NCBI GenBank assembly: GCA_005801385.1
Contig: SYEM01000119.1
Coordinates: forward strand, 1-44,410
Length of the DNA: 44,410 nucleotides
From: Verrucomicrobiales bacterium
Lineage (GTDB): Bacteria; Verrucomicrobiota; Verrucomicrobiia; Limisphaerales; UBA9464
Direction of reading: 5' to 3'
This document shows, piece by piece, positions 17,801-26,023 of the stretch. Each line of letters opens with the position of its first letter. The first letter of the stretch is position 1. Under the pieces are notes generated by a model, which was not told the DNA's origin, did not search any database, and saw only the letters and a program-made list of their open reading frames with translations. A program made the translations under genes and the position numbers.

Positions 17801-19308
17801 GCGACCTGCTTGCCATCGACATAGGCGGTCAGGATGCCCTGATACTGATGGTTTCCATTGCCGCCGGTATCGCCGTTGTCGACCTGGGGTTCCCAGGTGA
17901 CGACGAGGTGCTGCCAACGGCCGACCTCATAGTTGGTGTCCGTCAAGACATCCTGGCCGGAGGTTCCGTTGCCACTGTACATCCGGAAATTCCAACCGAG
18001 GCCCTCCGATGCGGGATAGGTCTCGTTCGGATTGCGCTGGAAGATGACCCATCCGGTTCGGCTGGTGCCGCTGGGACCCACCATGCGGTTGTTGATGGGG
18101 CATTGTCCGCCCTGCTTGTCGCGCGTGGGCTTGAGCCAGGTCTCGAAGGTGAACGGAACGCTGGAATCCGGGTTGAAGCCCTCGTTGAAAGGGATCGAGG
18201 CGGAGGCGTAGCCGTTGCGGCTGTGGTAGATCACGGTCGTATCCCCGGAGTCACCGGCGAGGGCACCCGGGGCACCCGGGCGGATCTCGGAGGTGTAGGT
18301 GCCATTGCCGGCGGCCCGGAGGTCACCGACGTTCACAAGGCCTTCGGCCCCGGGAGCCAACTCACCAAGGCGGAGGTAGACGCTGGGGTTGTCAGACTTG
18401 ACCAGCGTGGGATAGGCGGTGGTCCTACCGGCGTTGGTCGCGTTCTGGTAGTGCGCCTTGATCTGCGCGGCGGAGAGCTTCGTCGGGTAGAAGGCGAACT
18501 CGTCGACGGCTCCGAACCACGGGTTGAGACTGCCGTTGGCGTTGTTGTAGTTGCCGAGCGCCAGCATGGGCTGGCCATTGATCGCCTGATCGGTCGGGTG
18601 GTCATCGGTCACCGGCGCATAGGCCGGCTTGCTGTCGTTGGTCCACTCGGCGGTGTTGGCCAGCTCACCATCGATGTACATCGACAGCTTGGTCCCCACA
18701 CCCGCATTGGCGACGGGCTCATAGACCACCACCATGTGGGTCCATTTACCGAGGACGAACGGCAGCCCGCTGGTGACCTCGAGCGCCGTGCTCGTGTCGA
18801 CACCCGAGTACATGCGGAAGTTCCAGCCGATGGCGCCCTCGCCGCTGGTGTTGTCGGCACTCGGACGGCGCTGGAACATCACCCAACCCTGGCGCGGTCC
18901 GCCCTGGGTCCACCGGTTGGCAATCGGGGACATGCCACTGCCCGACTGGTCAGACGAGGGAAGAAACCAGGCCTCGACCGTGAACGGCTGGTCAGCAGGA
19001 CGGTTGATCTCCCGATTGAACGGAATCTCGGTGCGGGTGGTAAAATCGAAGAATGAGGCCCTGTTGGGGTCGCCAACGATGGCGCCCGGGATCGACCGTA
19101 CAACGCCGGTGGGCAGGTCATTGGTGGCATTTGCGGCCGCTCCAAGGCTTCCGCTGTTGACGTTGATGGCCGACCGGGCCTGGGAATCATTCAGGCGGTA
19201 GTAGGCTGCTGGACCGTCGGACAGGACGGTGGACGGGTAGTCCGCGCGTCCGTCGACACATGCGAGCGACAACGCTGTCGCCGCCATGAGGAACGATGGT
19301 TTTTTCAT
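14839..19308 (-). CDS. Large secreted LamG/concanavalin A-like multidomain protein
   Basis: 1489 aa ORF with signal peptide (MKKPSFLMAATALSLACVDGRA), three LamG-like units ending in DE[FIV]A[FV]Y...L...Q..AHY, Ig/SbsA-like unit, two DUF1349-like jelly-roll-type units. Confidence 0.85.
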   Translation of the reverse strand: MKKPSFLMAATALSLACVDGRADYPSTVLSDGPAAYYRLNDSQARSAINVNSGSLGAAANATNDLPTGVVRSIPGAIVGDPNRASFFDFTTRTEIPFNREINRPADQPFTVEAWFLPSSDQSGSGMSPIANRWTQGGPRQGWVMFQRRPSADNTSGEGAIGWNFRMYSGVDTSTALEVTSGLPFVLGKWTHMVVVYEPVANAGVGTKLSMYIDGELANTAEWTNDSKPAYAPVTDDHPTDQAINGQPMLALGNYNNANGSLNPWFGAVDEFAFYPTKLSAAQIKAHYQNATNAGRTTAYPTLVKSDNPSVYLRLGELAPGAEGLVNVGDLRAAGNGTYTSEIRPGAPGALAGDSGDTTVIYHSRNGYASASIPFNEGFNPDSSVPFTFETWLKPTRDKQGGQCPINNRMVGPSGTSRTGWVIFQRNPNETYPASEGLGWNFRMYSGNGTSGQDVLTDTNYEVGRWQHLVVTWEPQVDNGDTGGNGNHQYQGILTAYVDGKQVARNENALYAANRAVPEEGQGKPVGVPADLGIGAYNLASGIGSNPFEGGIDEIAFYNNYVLKPEQIAAHYEAGKTRNPAKPYESLVYTAGFDANNSPDQTKERVTLPPLYLRFNEPASASAGNSGFVGSLAEGVMVNGANTAPGVTGPGFTGENAAVPITDRNFVSLNNPASLNFSGQISLEAWVKPDAAQGAVARILSHGPALQSDFASPGEAGITLAGSLLSPNEVSLRIENGSEYVLGSTDSAGFHGVRAPVGSDLGSGNWIHLVGVYDGTTWRLYRNGTQVASQADAVGAVAVPDGDWAIGSTGEGWADNFTGSIDEVAVYNKALTAAQAKAHYTAATVGDALKTALIKPTEALPVELPAGSVTFGGPGSMTVAGPGLVAWAAASNVDQPGDVQQFAYEEILGDFDISTKVTSVTSGPVTDPVDAWASGGLQARWALNALSPSFLVNVGNPKGVNEVRAIGRAAAAQNYTSFGRSYGGVDKTLPSQWIRLRRVGNWFAAYVGTDGSSWALVGQRWQEWPEKLLVGAYAFSASYNSADQTGGKNLATVGFSNYGKTVLNDNVAPSLVSAATMGKKVVGVKFSEPVASSGALVAANYSISQGTVTAVQGGIGGDSVYLTVNGLTADTFDVTVNNVTDAAGNQLPAGSKVTGRSSAWKSTDIGLIQSGNPDVRTAGDDPYRIGQAVAVASGSTETEIEIIGGGSNAWNPGDYVHYVSGVPLVGDFEVTVEVSRNDRPANTAAWANSGLMLREAEYLPGQQYTQDGTKVAMVANTTYIEGSAPNRAGIPLFREEPGAGYGNGNPGFAWTTPIGGIKGYDLDQRAIDAAGTPDPESSPLSSRWLRIKRAGNDFTFFVSYDGREWALLDGPKALPLSSQLIFGFSTMSDTGSGAPPNNAYGGNGFLGTDLEGQQNPSNYSVQRIRIGTSVAPRGDAPVKPAVSIQGSTVTFTGKLQEADSLTGTFKDVPGATSPYTIPVGSQVRFYRASN

Positions 19309-19638
19309 ATTGAGGAAACATCATCTGTAAACGAATCCTTCCCGACCCAGGGAAGGCACGCTTTCGGGATTAGCGATCAACGTCGACAGATGGATGGCAA
19401 AGTCAATCCCACACCCTCCCAGCACAGCGCGGGAATCCATCAGGCATGTCGCCTTGGAAACCGGATTCCATCTGCAGGATCAGCCACGGATGCCTCCTGA
19501 CCGGGCCTGCGCGGGAGGCTCCCGGCGCGGGCCAAGGGTGGAGGATCCATCGAAAAGCCCGAATTGCCCCGGAACTGTCATCGTCCAACAACGGAGTTTG
19601 AAATCCGCTCCGACCACCGCTTACTCTGCTCCATCACC

Positions 19639-20646
19639 ATGAAGTCCACCCCCGATTCCGCATCTCTCCGCCCCTCCCTTCTGGCCGGGCTGGTCCTCGG
19701 CACCCGACTCCTTGCCGCGGATCCCGACTTCCAGAAGGACGTGCTACCCCTGCTCCAGCAGCGGTGCATCGAATGCCACGGAGCTGAGAAACAGAAAGGC
19801 AAACTCCGGCTGGACTCCAAGGAGGCGACCTTCAAGGGCGGCAAAGATGGACCGGCGCTGAAGGCCAAGGACTCCGCCGGGAGCGAGATGATCAAGCGCG
19901 TTTCCCTGCCCGCCGGGACTGATGATCGGATGCCGCCCGAGGGGGATGGTCTCACGGCCGACCAGATCGCGGTGCTCAAGGCGTGGATCGATGCCGGTGC
20001 GGCGTGGCCCGACGGCGTCATCGTCGAGTCCAAGAACAAGCCGAAGGCCCCGGAGGCCCAGGTCCGTCAAGGCCCGCCCCAACCCGCGCTGCCGGAGCTG
20101 CCGAAGGAGTTCAAGCCGGCCGCCGGCGAAGCCGCCGCATTGGCAACCCTGGCCAAGACCGGACTCGAGGTCCGCCCCATCGCCCAGAACAGCCCCTGGC
20201 GCGAGGCCAATTTCCGACTCGCCGGCACCAACGTCACCGACGCCTCCATTGCCCCGCTGAAGGAGGTCACCTCGTTGGTCGAACTGAACCTCGGCGCGAC
20301 CCGCGTCACCGACGCCGGCCTGGCCAGCATCGCCAACCTCGGCTACCTGCAGAATCTTCAGGCCCCCCTCACCGGACTCACCGACGCGGGCCTCGCCCGA
20401 CTCAAGGGTCTGTCCAATCTGGTCAGCATCAACCTCTACGGCACGCAGGTCACCGACGCCGGCCTCGAGACCCTCAAGGGACTGAAACACCTGCGGTCGG
20501 TCTACGTCTGGCAGACCAAGGTGACCCCCGAGGGGGCCACGAAGCTCAAGGAAGCCCTGCCGTGGCTCTATGTGAACACGGGCGCCGAGCTGGCGGCCCT
20601 CGCGACGAACACTCCTCCGGCAGAAAAGAAGGAGGAGAAGAAATAG
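19639..20646 (+). CDS. Planctomycete-type cytochrome c (PSCyt1-like) domain fused to leucine-rich repeats
   Basis: Signal peptide, DFQKDVLPLLQQRCIECHGAEKQKGKLRLDS...MPPEGDGLTADQIAVLKAWIDAGAAWPDG, then LRRs (LVELNLGATRVTDAGLASIANLGYLQNLQ...). Confidence 0.88.
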   Translation: MKSTPDSASLRPSLLAGLVLGTRLLAADPDFQKDVLPLLQQRCIECHGAEKQKGKLRLDSKEATFKGGKDGPALKAKDSAGSEMIKRVSLPAGTDDRMPPEGDGLTADQIAVLKAWIDAGAAWPDGVIVESKNKPKAPEAQVRQGPPQPALPELPKEFKPAAGEAAALATLAKTGLEVRPIAQNSPWREANFRLAGTNVTDASIAPLKEVTSLVELNLGATRVTDAGLASIANLGYLQNLQAPLTGLTDAGLARLKGLSNLVSINLYGTQVTDAGLETLKGLKHLRSVYVWQTKVTPEGATKLKEALPWLYVNTGAELAALATNTPPAEKKEEKK

Positions 20647-20649
20647 AAA

Positions 20650-20673
20650 AAAGGGGGGCGAAAGCCCCCCTTT
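20650..20673. terminator. Bidirectional Rho-independent terminator between convergent genes
   Basis: AAAGGGGGGC-GAAA-GCCCCCCTTT, 10-bp stem with GNRA loop flanked by A tract and T tract. Confidence 0.9.
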
Positions 20674-20707
20674 CCGTTTCTGGTATGAGCCGAAGTGCGA
20701 CCGTCGG

Positions 20708-21361
20708 TCAGAGCGGCTTCACCCGGATGTTCCGATAGTAGACCACGCTCTTAGGGTCGTGGGCCTGGAGCGCCACGGTCCCGGCGTTCAGCTTCCGCTC
20801 GAAATCCTTGCCGGGCTTGCGGTCCGACGCCTCCTTGAACTCGTTCACCAGCGTGCCGTTCAGATAGACCCGGATCGTATCACCCTTCACGACGACATGG
20901 TGGGTATACCACTCGTTGTCGCGGGTCACACCCTTGATCTTGTCCTCACGGACATCCTGCACCGCATAGACGCTGCCGGACTTCCGCCAGTCACCCTGGG
21001 TCTGGTTGACCTGGGTCTCATACCCGCCCCAAGGCCACCCGGTGTCCTGGTACTTGGTGTGGATGTAGACGCCGCCGTTCGATCCGGGCTCGGTCTTGAT
21101 GTCGATCTTGAGCTCGAAGTCTTTGAACGGCTGGAGCGGCCCGACGTAGAAGTTGTGGCTCCGGGGGCCCTGGGCGCGGAACCCGCCCTCGGCGAGGGTC
21201 CAGGCCTGGGGATTTTCATTCACCTTCCAGCCGTTCCAGGTGCCGTCGGAGATCCGGATGAATCCCTCGGCGTCCTTCGAGCCGATGCCGGACTTGGGGG
21301 TGGAGGAGGTGGAACAGCCGGCGAGCAGGACCGCCAGCGCGAGAATGGGACCGGTTTTCAT
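20708..21361 (-). CDS. DUF1080 (3-keto-disaccharide hydrolase-type) lipoprotein
   Basis: Lipobox LAGC; DGTWNGWKVNENPQAWTLAEGGF...FELKIDIKTEPGSNGGVYIHTKY; start ATG at 21361, listed ORF extends upstream. Confidence 0.85.
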   Translation of the reverse strand: MKTGPILALAVLLAGCSTSSTPKSGIGSKDAEGFIRISDGTWNGWKVNENPQAWTLAEGGFRAQGPRSHNFYVGPLQPFKDFELKIDIKTEPGSNGGVYIHTKYQDTGWPWGGYETQVNQTQGDWRKSGSVYAVQDVREDKIKGVTRDNEWYTHHVVVKGDTIRVYLNGTLVNEFKEASDRKPGKDFERKLNAGTVALQAHDPKSVVYYRNIRVKPL

Positions 21362-21510
21362 TGAAGCCGCGGCTTGATACGCGTCCACCGGCGCGGCCGC
21401 AAGGAAACACCCGCTGGGATCCCGATTGCCACACCTCCGATCCCCACGGACACTGAGGTCACCGATGCCGTGGAGGACGTTTCCCGGGACGGACTGCGGA
21501 CGCACCGATC

Positions 21511-22281
21511 ATGAAGCTGCTGCTCGATACCGAAGCCCAGACGGTCACGCGCACGGATGCCAACGGCACCCGGACCGTGCTGCTCTATTCCGACGAGGCC
21601 TTCGACTGGATCTCAGACCACTGGCTGACCGTGGGCTGGAACCAGAAATACTCCTACACGTTCTCGTGGATGGGACGCCCCATCATCCAGCTGCCGGAGG
21701 ACATGGTTCGAACCCAGGAGGTGCTGCATCGGGTGCAGCCCGACGTGATTGTCGAGACCGGAGTCGCCCACGGTGGGTCGCTGGTCTACTACGCCTCGCT
21801 CTGCAAGGTGCTCGGGCGCGGACGCGTCATCGGGGTCGACATCGAGATCCGTCCCCACAATCGGAAGGCCATCGAAGAGCATCCGCTCGCCTCCTACATC
21901 AGCCTGATCGAGGGCAGCTCCACCGATCCCGGGACGGTGGCGCAGGTCCAGAGCCGGATCCAACCCGGGGAGGGCGTCCTCGTGCTGCTGGATTCCAATC
22001 ACACCCGGGACCACGTCCTGGCCGAACTGGAGGCCTATCACCGGCTCGTCTCCCCGGGGTCCTACATCGTGGCGACCGACGGCATCATGCGGGATCTGAC
22101 CCAGGCTCCCCGGGGCAACCCGGAGTGGTCGTGGGACAATCCGACCGAGGCCGCCGCGGAGTTCGCCCGGAACCATCCGGAATTCGTGCTTGAGCAGCCC
22201 GTGTGGCCGTTCAACGAGAGCGGCCTCCGGCGCAATCTCACGCACTGGCCCGGGGCATGGCTGAGGCGGCGCGAGGGTTGA
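21511..22281 (+). CDS. CmcI / rhamnosyl O-methyltransferase-family SAM-dependent methyltransferase
   Basis: 256 aa; NQKYSYTFSWMGRPIIQLPEDMVRTQEVLHRVQPDVIVETGVAHGGSLVYYASL...LLDSNHTRDHVLAELEAYHRLVSPGSYIVATDGI. Confidence 0.85.
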   Translation: MKLLLDTEAQTVTRTDANGTRTVLLYSDEAFDWISDHWLTVGWNQKYSYTFSWMGRPIIQLPEDMVRTQEVLHRVQPDVIVETGVAHGGSLVYYASLCKVLGRGRVIGVDIEIRPHNRKAIEEHPLASYISLIEGSSTDPGTVAQVQSRIQPGEGVLVLLDSNHTRDHVLAELEAYHRLVSPGSYIVATDGIMRDLTQAPRGNPEWSWDNPTEAAAEFARNHPEFVLEQPVWPFNESGLRRNLTHWPGAWLRRREG

Positions 22282-22292
22282 GCCTCCCCGCA

Positions 22293-22335
22293 GAGGGGAC
22301 CTTTGGGCCCGTTCCGCAGGACACTGCGGCACCCA
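22293..22335. repeat. Degenerate copy of tandem-hairpin intergenic repeat
   Basis: TTCCGCAG-GACA-CTGCGGCACCC resembles the conserved hairpins at 27437-27458 and 28488-28509. Confidence 0.5.
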
Positions 22336-22421
22336 GCAGGGATTCCCAATCGGGGATCGCTTGGGTCAAATTTCCAGGCCAAGGCTGGCACTCCCCGCGG
22401 CTTTGGGTGACATTCCTCACC

Positions 22422-23162
22422 ATGAACTCCCTCGTCCGCATCCCCAGCCTAGGTCTCGTACTGGCCGCTCTTCTTTTCAACGGCCAAGCCGCTGAACCGG
22501 CCTCTGGTTCCTCACCCACTGCACGGATTGTTGCCGATGACGGTCCCGGCTGGACCGCTTGGACCCTCGACCAGTTCAAGAATGTGAACTGCGCCACCAA
22601 CACGTGGTCGATGGATGGCGGGGTGATCCGCTGCACCGGCAATCCCGTTGGCGTCATCCGCTCCCATCACTCCATCACCAATCTCGAACTCGTCGTCGAG
22701 TGGCGACATCTCCAGTCGGGCGGCAACTCCGGCATCTTCCTGTGGGCGACCGACTCCTCGATCAAGAATCTCGAGGCCGGCAACGGGCGCCTGCCGGAGG
22801 GCATCGAGGTGCAGGTACTGGACCATGGCTACACGGCCCAGTATGAGCGCGACCACAAGAAAAAGGCCGACTGGTTCACGACCCACGGGGATGTCTTCCC
22901 GACGGGTTCTGCCACCATGAAACCCTTCCCACCGGTGGCCCCGAACGGCCAACGCAGCTTTCCTAGCAAGAACCGCAGCCGGGGCGTCGGCGAGTGGAAC
23001 CACTATTATGTCCGCGCCCTCAACGGGGAGGTCCGCCTCTGGGTGAATGGCGAGGAGGTATCTGGCGGCTCCCAATGCAAACCCGCCTCGGGATATCTGT
23101 GCTTGGAATCCGAAGGGGCTCCGGTCGAATTCCGGAACCTCAAGGTTCGACAGCTGCCCTGA
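22422..23162 (+). CDS. Secreted DUF1080 (3-keto-disaccharide hydrolase-type) protein
   Basis: Signal peptide; DLELVVEWRHLQSGGNSGIFLW-type motif (NLELVVEWRHLQSGGNSGIFLWATD), WNHYYVRALNGEVRLWVNGEEVSGG. Confidence 0.85.
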   Translation: MNSLVRIPSLGLVLAALLFNGQAAEPASGSSPTARIVADDGPGWTAWTLDQFKNVNCATNTWSMDGGVIRCTGNPVGVIRSHHSITNLELVVEWRHLQSGGNSGIFLWATDSSIKNLEAGNGRLPEGIEVQVLDHGYTAQYERDHKKKADWFTTHGDVFPTGSATMKPFPPVAPNGQRSFPSKNRSRGVGEWNHYYVRALNGEVRLWVNGEEVSGGSQCKPASGYLCLESEGAPVEFRNLKVRQLP

Positions 23163-23204
23163 ACACGGGGTCGCCCCGTCGTTCGGAGGAATCCCCGGCG
23201 GGAA

Positions 23205-23759
23205 TCAGACCGTGAGGATCTCCTTCTCCTTGTGGGCGAGGTGCTGCTCGAGTTTCGCGATGAAGCGATCGGTGAGCTTCTGGACCTCGCCCTCGGCCGT
23301 CTCCACCTCGTCCTCCGAGACACCGTCGTTCTTTGCCTTCTTGAGGGCCTCCATGGCCTGACGTCGCTCGTTGCGGACCGCGACCCGGCCGTCTTCGGTC
23401 ATCTTCTTGCAGAGCTTCACGAACTCCGCCCGGCGCTCGGCGCTCAGATCGGGCAGCACGATGCGGATGAACTTGCCCTGGGTCGCCGGATTGAGCCCGA
23501 GGTTGGAGTTCTGGATCGCCTTCTCGATGGCCTTGGTGTTGCCGACATCGAAGGGCTGCACCATCAGCATCCGCGCCTCGGGCGTGCTGATGGTCGCCAG
23601 CTCCTTGAGCCGCATGTGGGACCCGTAGGCCTCCACCTGGACATTCTCAATCAGCGAGGGGGAGGCCTTGCCGGTGCGGACGCCCGCGAACTGCTGCACC
23701 AGATGCTCCTCGGTCTTGAGCATCTTTTCCTCGGTCTCGAATAGGATCTCGTCGGTCAT
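23205..23759 (-). CDS. frr: Ribosome recycling factor
   Basis: 184 aa; EHLVQQFAGVRTGKASPSLIENVQVEAYG...RIVLPDLSAERRAEFVKLCKKMTEDGRVAVRNERR. Confidence 0.97.
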   Translation of the reverse strand: MTDEILFETEEKMLKTEEHLVQQFAGVRTGKASPSLIENVQVEAYGSHMRLKELATISTPEARMLMVQPFDVGNTKAIEKAIQNSNLGLNPATQGKFIRIVLPDLSAERRAEFVKLCKKMTEDGRVAVRNERRQAMEALKKAKNDGVSEDEVETAEGEVQKLTDRFIAKLEQHLAHKEKEILTV

Positions 23760-23786
23760 GGGATGGGGATGGGAAAGGATGAAGGA

Positions 23787-24527
23787 TTACTGAGTCACCA
23801 AAGTGCCGACCCGGGCTCCGGAGACGACACGCAGCAGGTTGTGGGGCCGGAAGAAGTCGAAGACGATGATCGGCATCTTGTTGTCCTGGCACAGCGCAAA
23901 CGCCGCGGCATCCATGACCTTGAGCCGCTTCTCGAGGGCCTCGGTGTAGGTGATCCGCTCGTAGCGCTTTGCGTCCGGATATTTCTTGGGATCCTTGTCG
24001 TAGATGCCATCCACCTTGGTGGCCTTGAGGACGACCTCGGCCCCGATCTCGTTGGCCCGGAGGGCCGCGGCGGTGTCGGTCGAGAAGTACGGATTGCCGG
24101 TGCCGGCACCGAAGATGAGGACGCGTCCCGTCTCGAGATGGCGCACGGCGCGACGACGGATGAAGGGCTCCGCGATCGCCGTCATGGTGATGGCACTGAG
24201 GACGCGGGTCGCGACCTTCTGTTTCTCGAGGGCGTCCTGGAGGGCAAGGGCGTTGATGACCGTCGCCAGCATGCCCATGTAGTCGCCGGTGGCCCGCTCT
24301 ATGCCCCGCTCGCTGCCCTGGAGCCCCCGGAAGATGTTGCCACCGCCGACGACGATGACCACCTCGACGCCGAGCTTCTGCACCTCGGTGATCTGGGTCG
24401 CCATGTCATGCACGGCTTCCGGACAGATGCCTGTACCGGCCTCGCCGCCCAGCGCCTCCCCGCTGAGCTTGATCAGCACACGCTTGTATCGGGGCTTGGT
24501 CTTGGCGGAGGAGCGGGGTTTGTTCAT
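23787..24527 (-). CDS. pyrH: UMP kinase (uridylate kinase)
   Basis: 246 aa; [15 protein letters not shown]...[12 protein letters not shown]...[17 protein letters not shown]; adjacent to frr. Confidence 0.97.
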   Translation of the reverse strand: MNKPRSSAKTKPRYKRVLIKLSGEALGGEAGTGICPEAVHDMATQITEVQKLGVEVVIVVGGGNIFRGLQGSERGIERATGDYMGMLATVINALALQDALEKQKVATRVLSAITMTAIAEPFIRRRAVRHLETGRVLIFGAGTGNPYFSTDTAAALRANEIGAEVVLKATKVDGIYDKDPKKYPDAKRYERITYTEALEKRLKVMDAAAFALCQDNKMPIIVFDFFRPHNLLRVVSGARVGTLVTQ

Positions 24528-24607
24528 TCGGCGCGAGGGGAGTTATCAGAGTCGATCCACCGGGTCAAACCACCCGGCTGGAATCGGGCTGCACGATGCG
24601 GATCCCA

Positions 24608-25852
24608 TCACTGGACCGGTCCCGTTCCCTTCACGTCGACGCAGACCACGTCACCCTTGGAGTTCCGGACATAGAGTTTGCCGGCATCCAGGACCGGGGC
24701 ACTCCAGACCTTGCCGCCCGACACCTGGGCCCGGACGATCTCCTTGTAGGCATCGGGCGCAGCCAAGACGACCACCAGCTCACCCGCTCCAGTGATCCAG
24801 AGGAGCTTTCCATCAGCCGCCGCGAGATTGCCCATCGGGGCCTCGGGTGAACTCCACTTCATGGCGCCTGTCTTGACGTCCAGACACCGGAGGTGACCCG
24901 GCCGGTCACCGTTGCCGCTGATCCCGTAAAGGTGCCCCCCGATGAGGATCGGTGTCGAAAGCTGGCTGGCGATCTCCTTGGACTGCCAGAGCTTCTGGGC
25001 GCCACCAGCGGTCGGACGGAACAACGCCCCCGAAGCACCCGTGCCGGGGCCCTCCAGGAACTTGTATCCGGAGGTCACGAAGAGATCCGTGCCAACCACG
25101 ATGGGATCCGGCGCATTGACGTCGTACATGGTCTCCCACGGGAAGCGGGAGAGCTCCTTGCCGGTCTTCGGATCGACCACCACGGCCGCCTTGGCGGCGA
25201 AGATGGCGAGAGCGGGCTGGCCATTGAAGCGGAAGGCGACTGGCGTCGCGTACCCGGAGGCATCCTTGCCGGAGGACCAGATCGGGCTGCCATCCTTGGC
25301 GTTCAGGGCGATGCCATGGGTGCCGGCGTTCAGGAAGACCACGTTCCCCTGCACCAGTGGGGACCCGGCGAAACCCCACTCGGGCTCCTCGACCCCATGC
25401 TCCTTCCGGACATTCCGAAGCCAGATCTCCTTCCCTGTCGCCGCATCCAGGCACCGGACCTCGCCCTGCTTGCTGATGAAATACAGACGGCCGGCGGCGA
25501 TCGTCGGCGTCGCGCTCGGCCCACCCTCGTAATATTTCGGATCGAGCTTCTGCGGATACACCACCTTCCAGACTTCAGCCCCTGTGGTGGCGTCGAAGCA
25601 GAAGATCGTATCCTGGTTGTTGGCGTTGCCCACCGTGTAGACCTTGCCAGCGGCCACCGACATCGAGGAGTAGCCAATCCCCACGCTCTTCTTCCACAGC
25701 TGCTTCGGCTGTCCGCCGGGCCACGCCCCCAGCCAGTTGCGCTCGGGCGAGATGCCGGTCTGGTCGACACCACGGAACATGGGCCACTCGGCGATCACGA
25801 CCCCGGCGGTCACGGTGAGGAGGGAGGCAAGGAGAGGGATCTTTCGAATCAT
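24608..25852 (-). CDS. PQQ-like beta-propeller repeat protein
   Basis: 414 aa, signal peptide, MFRGVDQTGISPERNW and repeated blades (DATTGAEVWKVVYP..., LDAATGKEIWLRNV...). Confidence 0.85.
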   Translation of the reverse strand: MIRKIPLLASLLTVTAGVVIAEWPMFRGVDQTGISPERNWLGAWPGGQPKQLWKKSVGIGYSSMSVAAGKVYTVGNANNQDTIFCFDATTGAEVWKVVYPQKLDPKYYEGGPSATPTIAAGRLYFISKQGEVRCLDAATGKEIWLRNVRKEHGVEEPEWGFAGSPLVQGNVVFLNAGTHGIALNAKDGSPIWSSGKDASGYATPVAFRFNGQPALAIFAAKAAVVVDPKTGKELSRFPWETMYDVNAPDPIVVGTDLFVTSGYKFLEGPGTGASGALFRPTAGGAQKLWQSKEIASQLSTPILIGGHLYGISGNGDRPGHLRCLDVKTGAMKWSSPEAPMGNLAAADGKLLWITGAGELVVVLAAPDAYKEIVRAQVSGGKVWSAPVLDAGKLYVRNSKGDVVCVDVKGTGPVQ

Positions 25853-26023
25853 GAGCCGACCTTAGTCAGGTCCCCCGGACCGTCAAACCCCGGATCCCAG
25901 TCAACGCGCCGGGGTAGATGCGGACAAGAAACACAGGATGTCGCTTGTTTGTCCAAACGCCGGGTCGGAACCTCTCTCAAACCTCAGAACCGCCCAGAGT
26001 CCGGCCCCATCCCCTATCGATCG

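Noticed and set aside
17206-19056. 616-aa plus-strand ORF antisense to the LamG gene (also 14803-16104 +)
   Set aside because: High-GC shadow frame; low-complexity Arg/Gly/Asp/Val-rich translation with no recognisable domain, whereas the opposite strand encodes clear LamG units
20708-20709. Programmed frameshift or pseudogene candidates
   Set aside because: All recognised genes read as intact single frames; no broken gene pairs were seen in this window
24893-26023. Long N-terminal extension of the plus-strand PQQ ORF
   Set aside because: Overlaps the divergent PQQ gene on the other strand; a clear signal peptide begins at 26024
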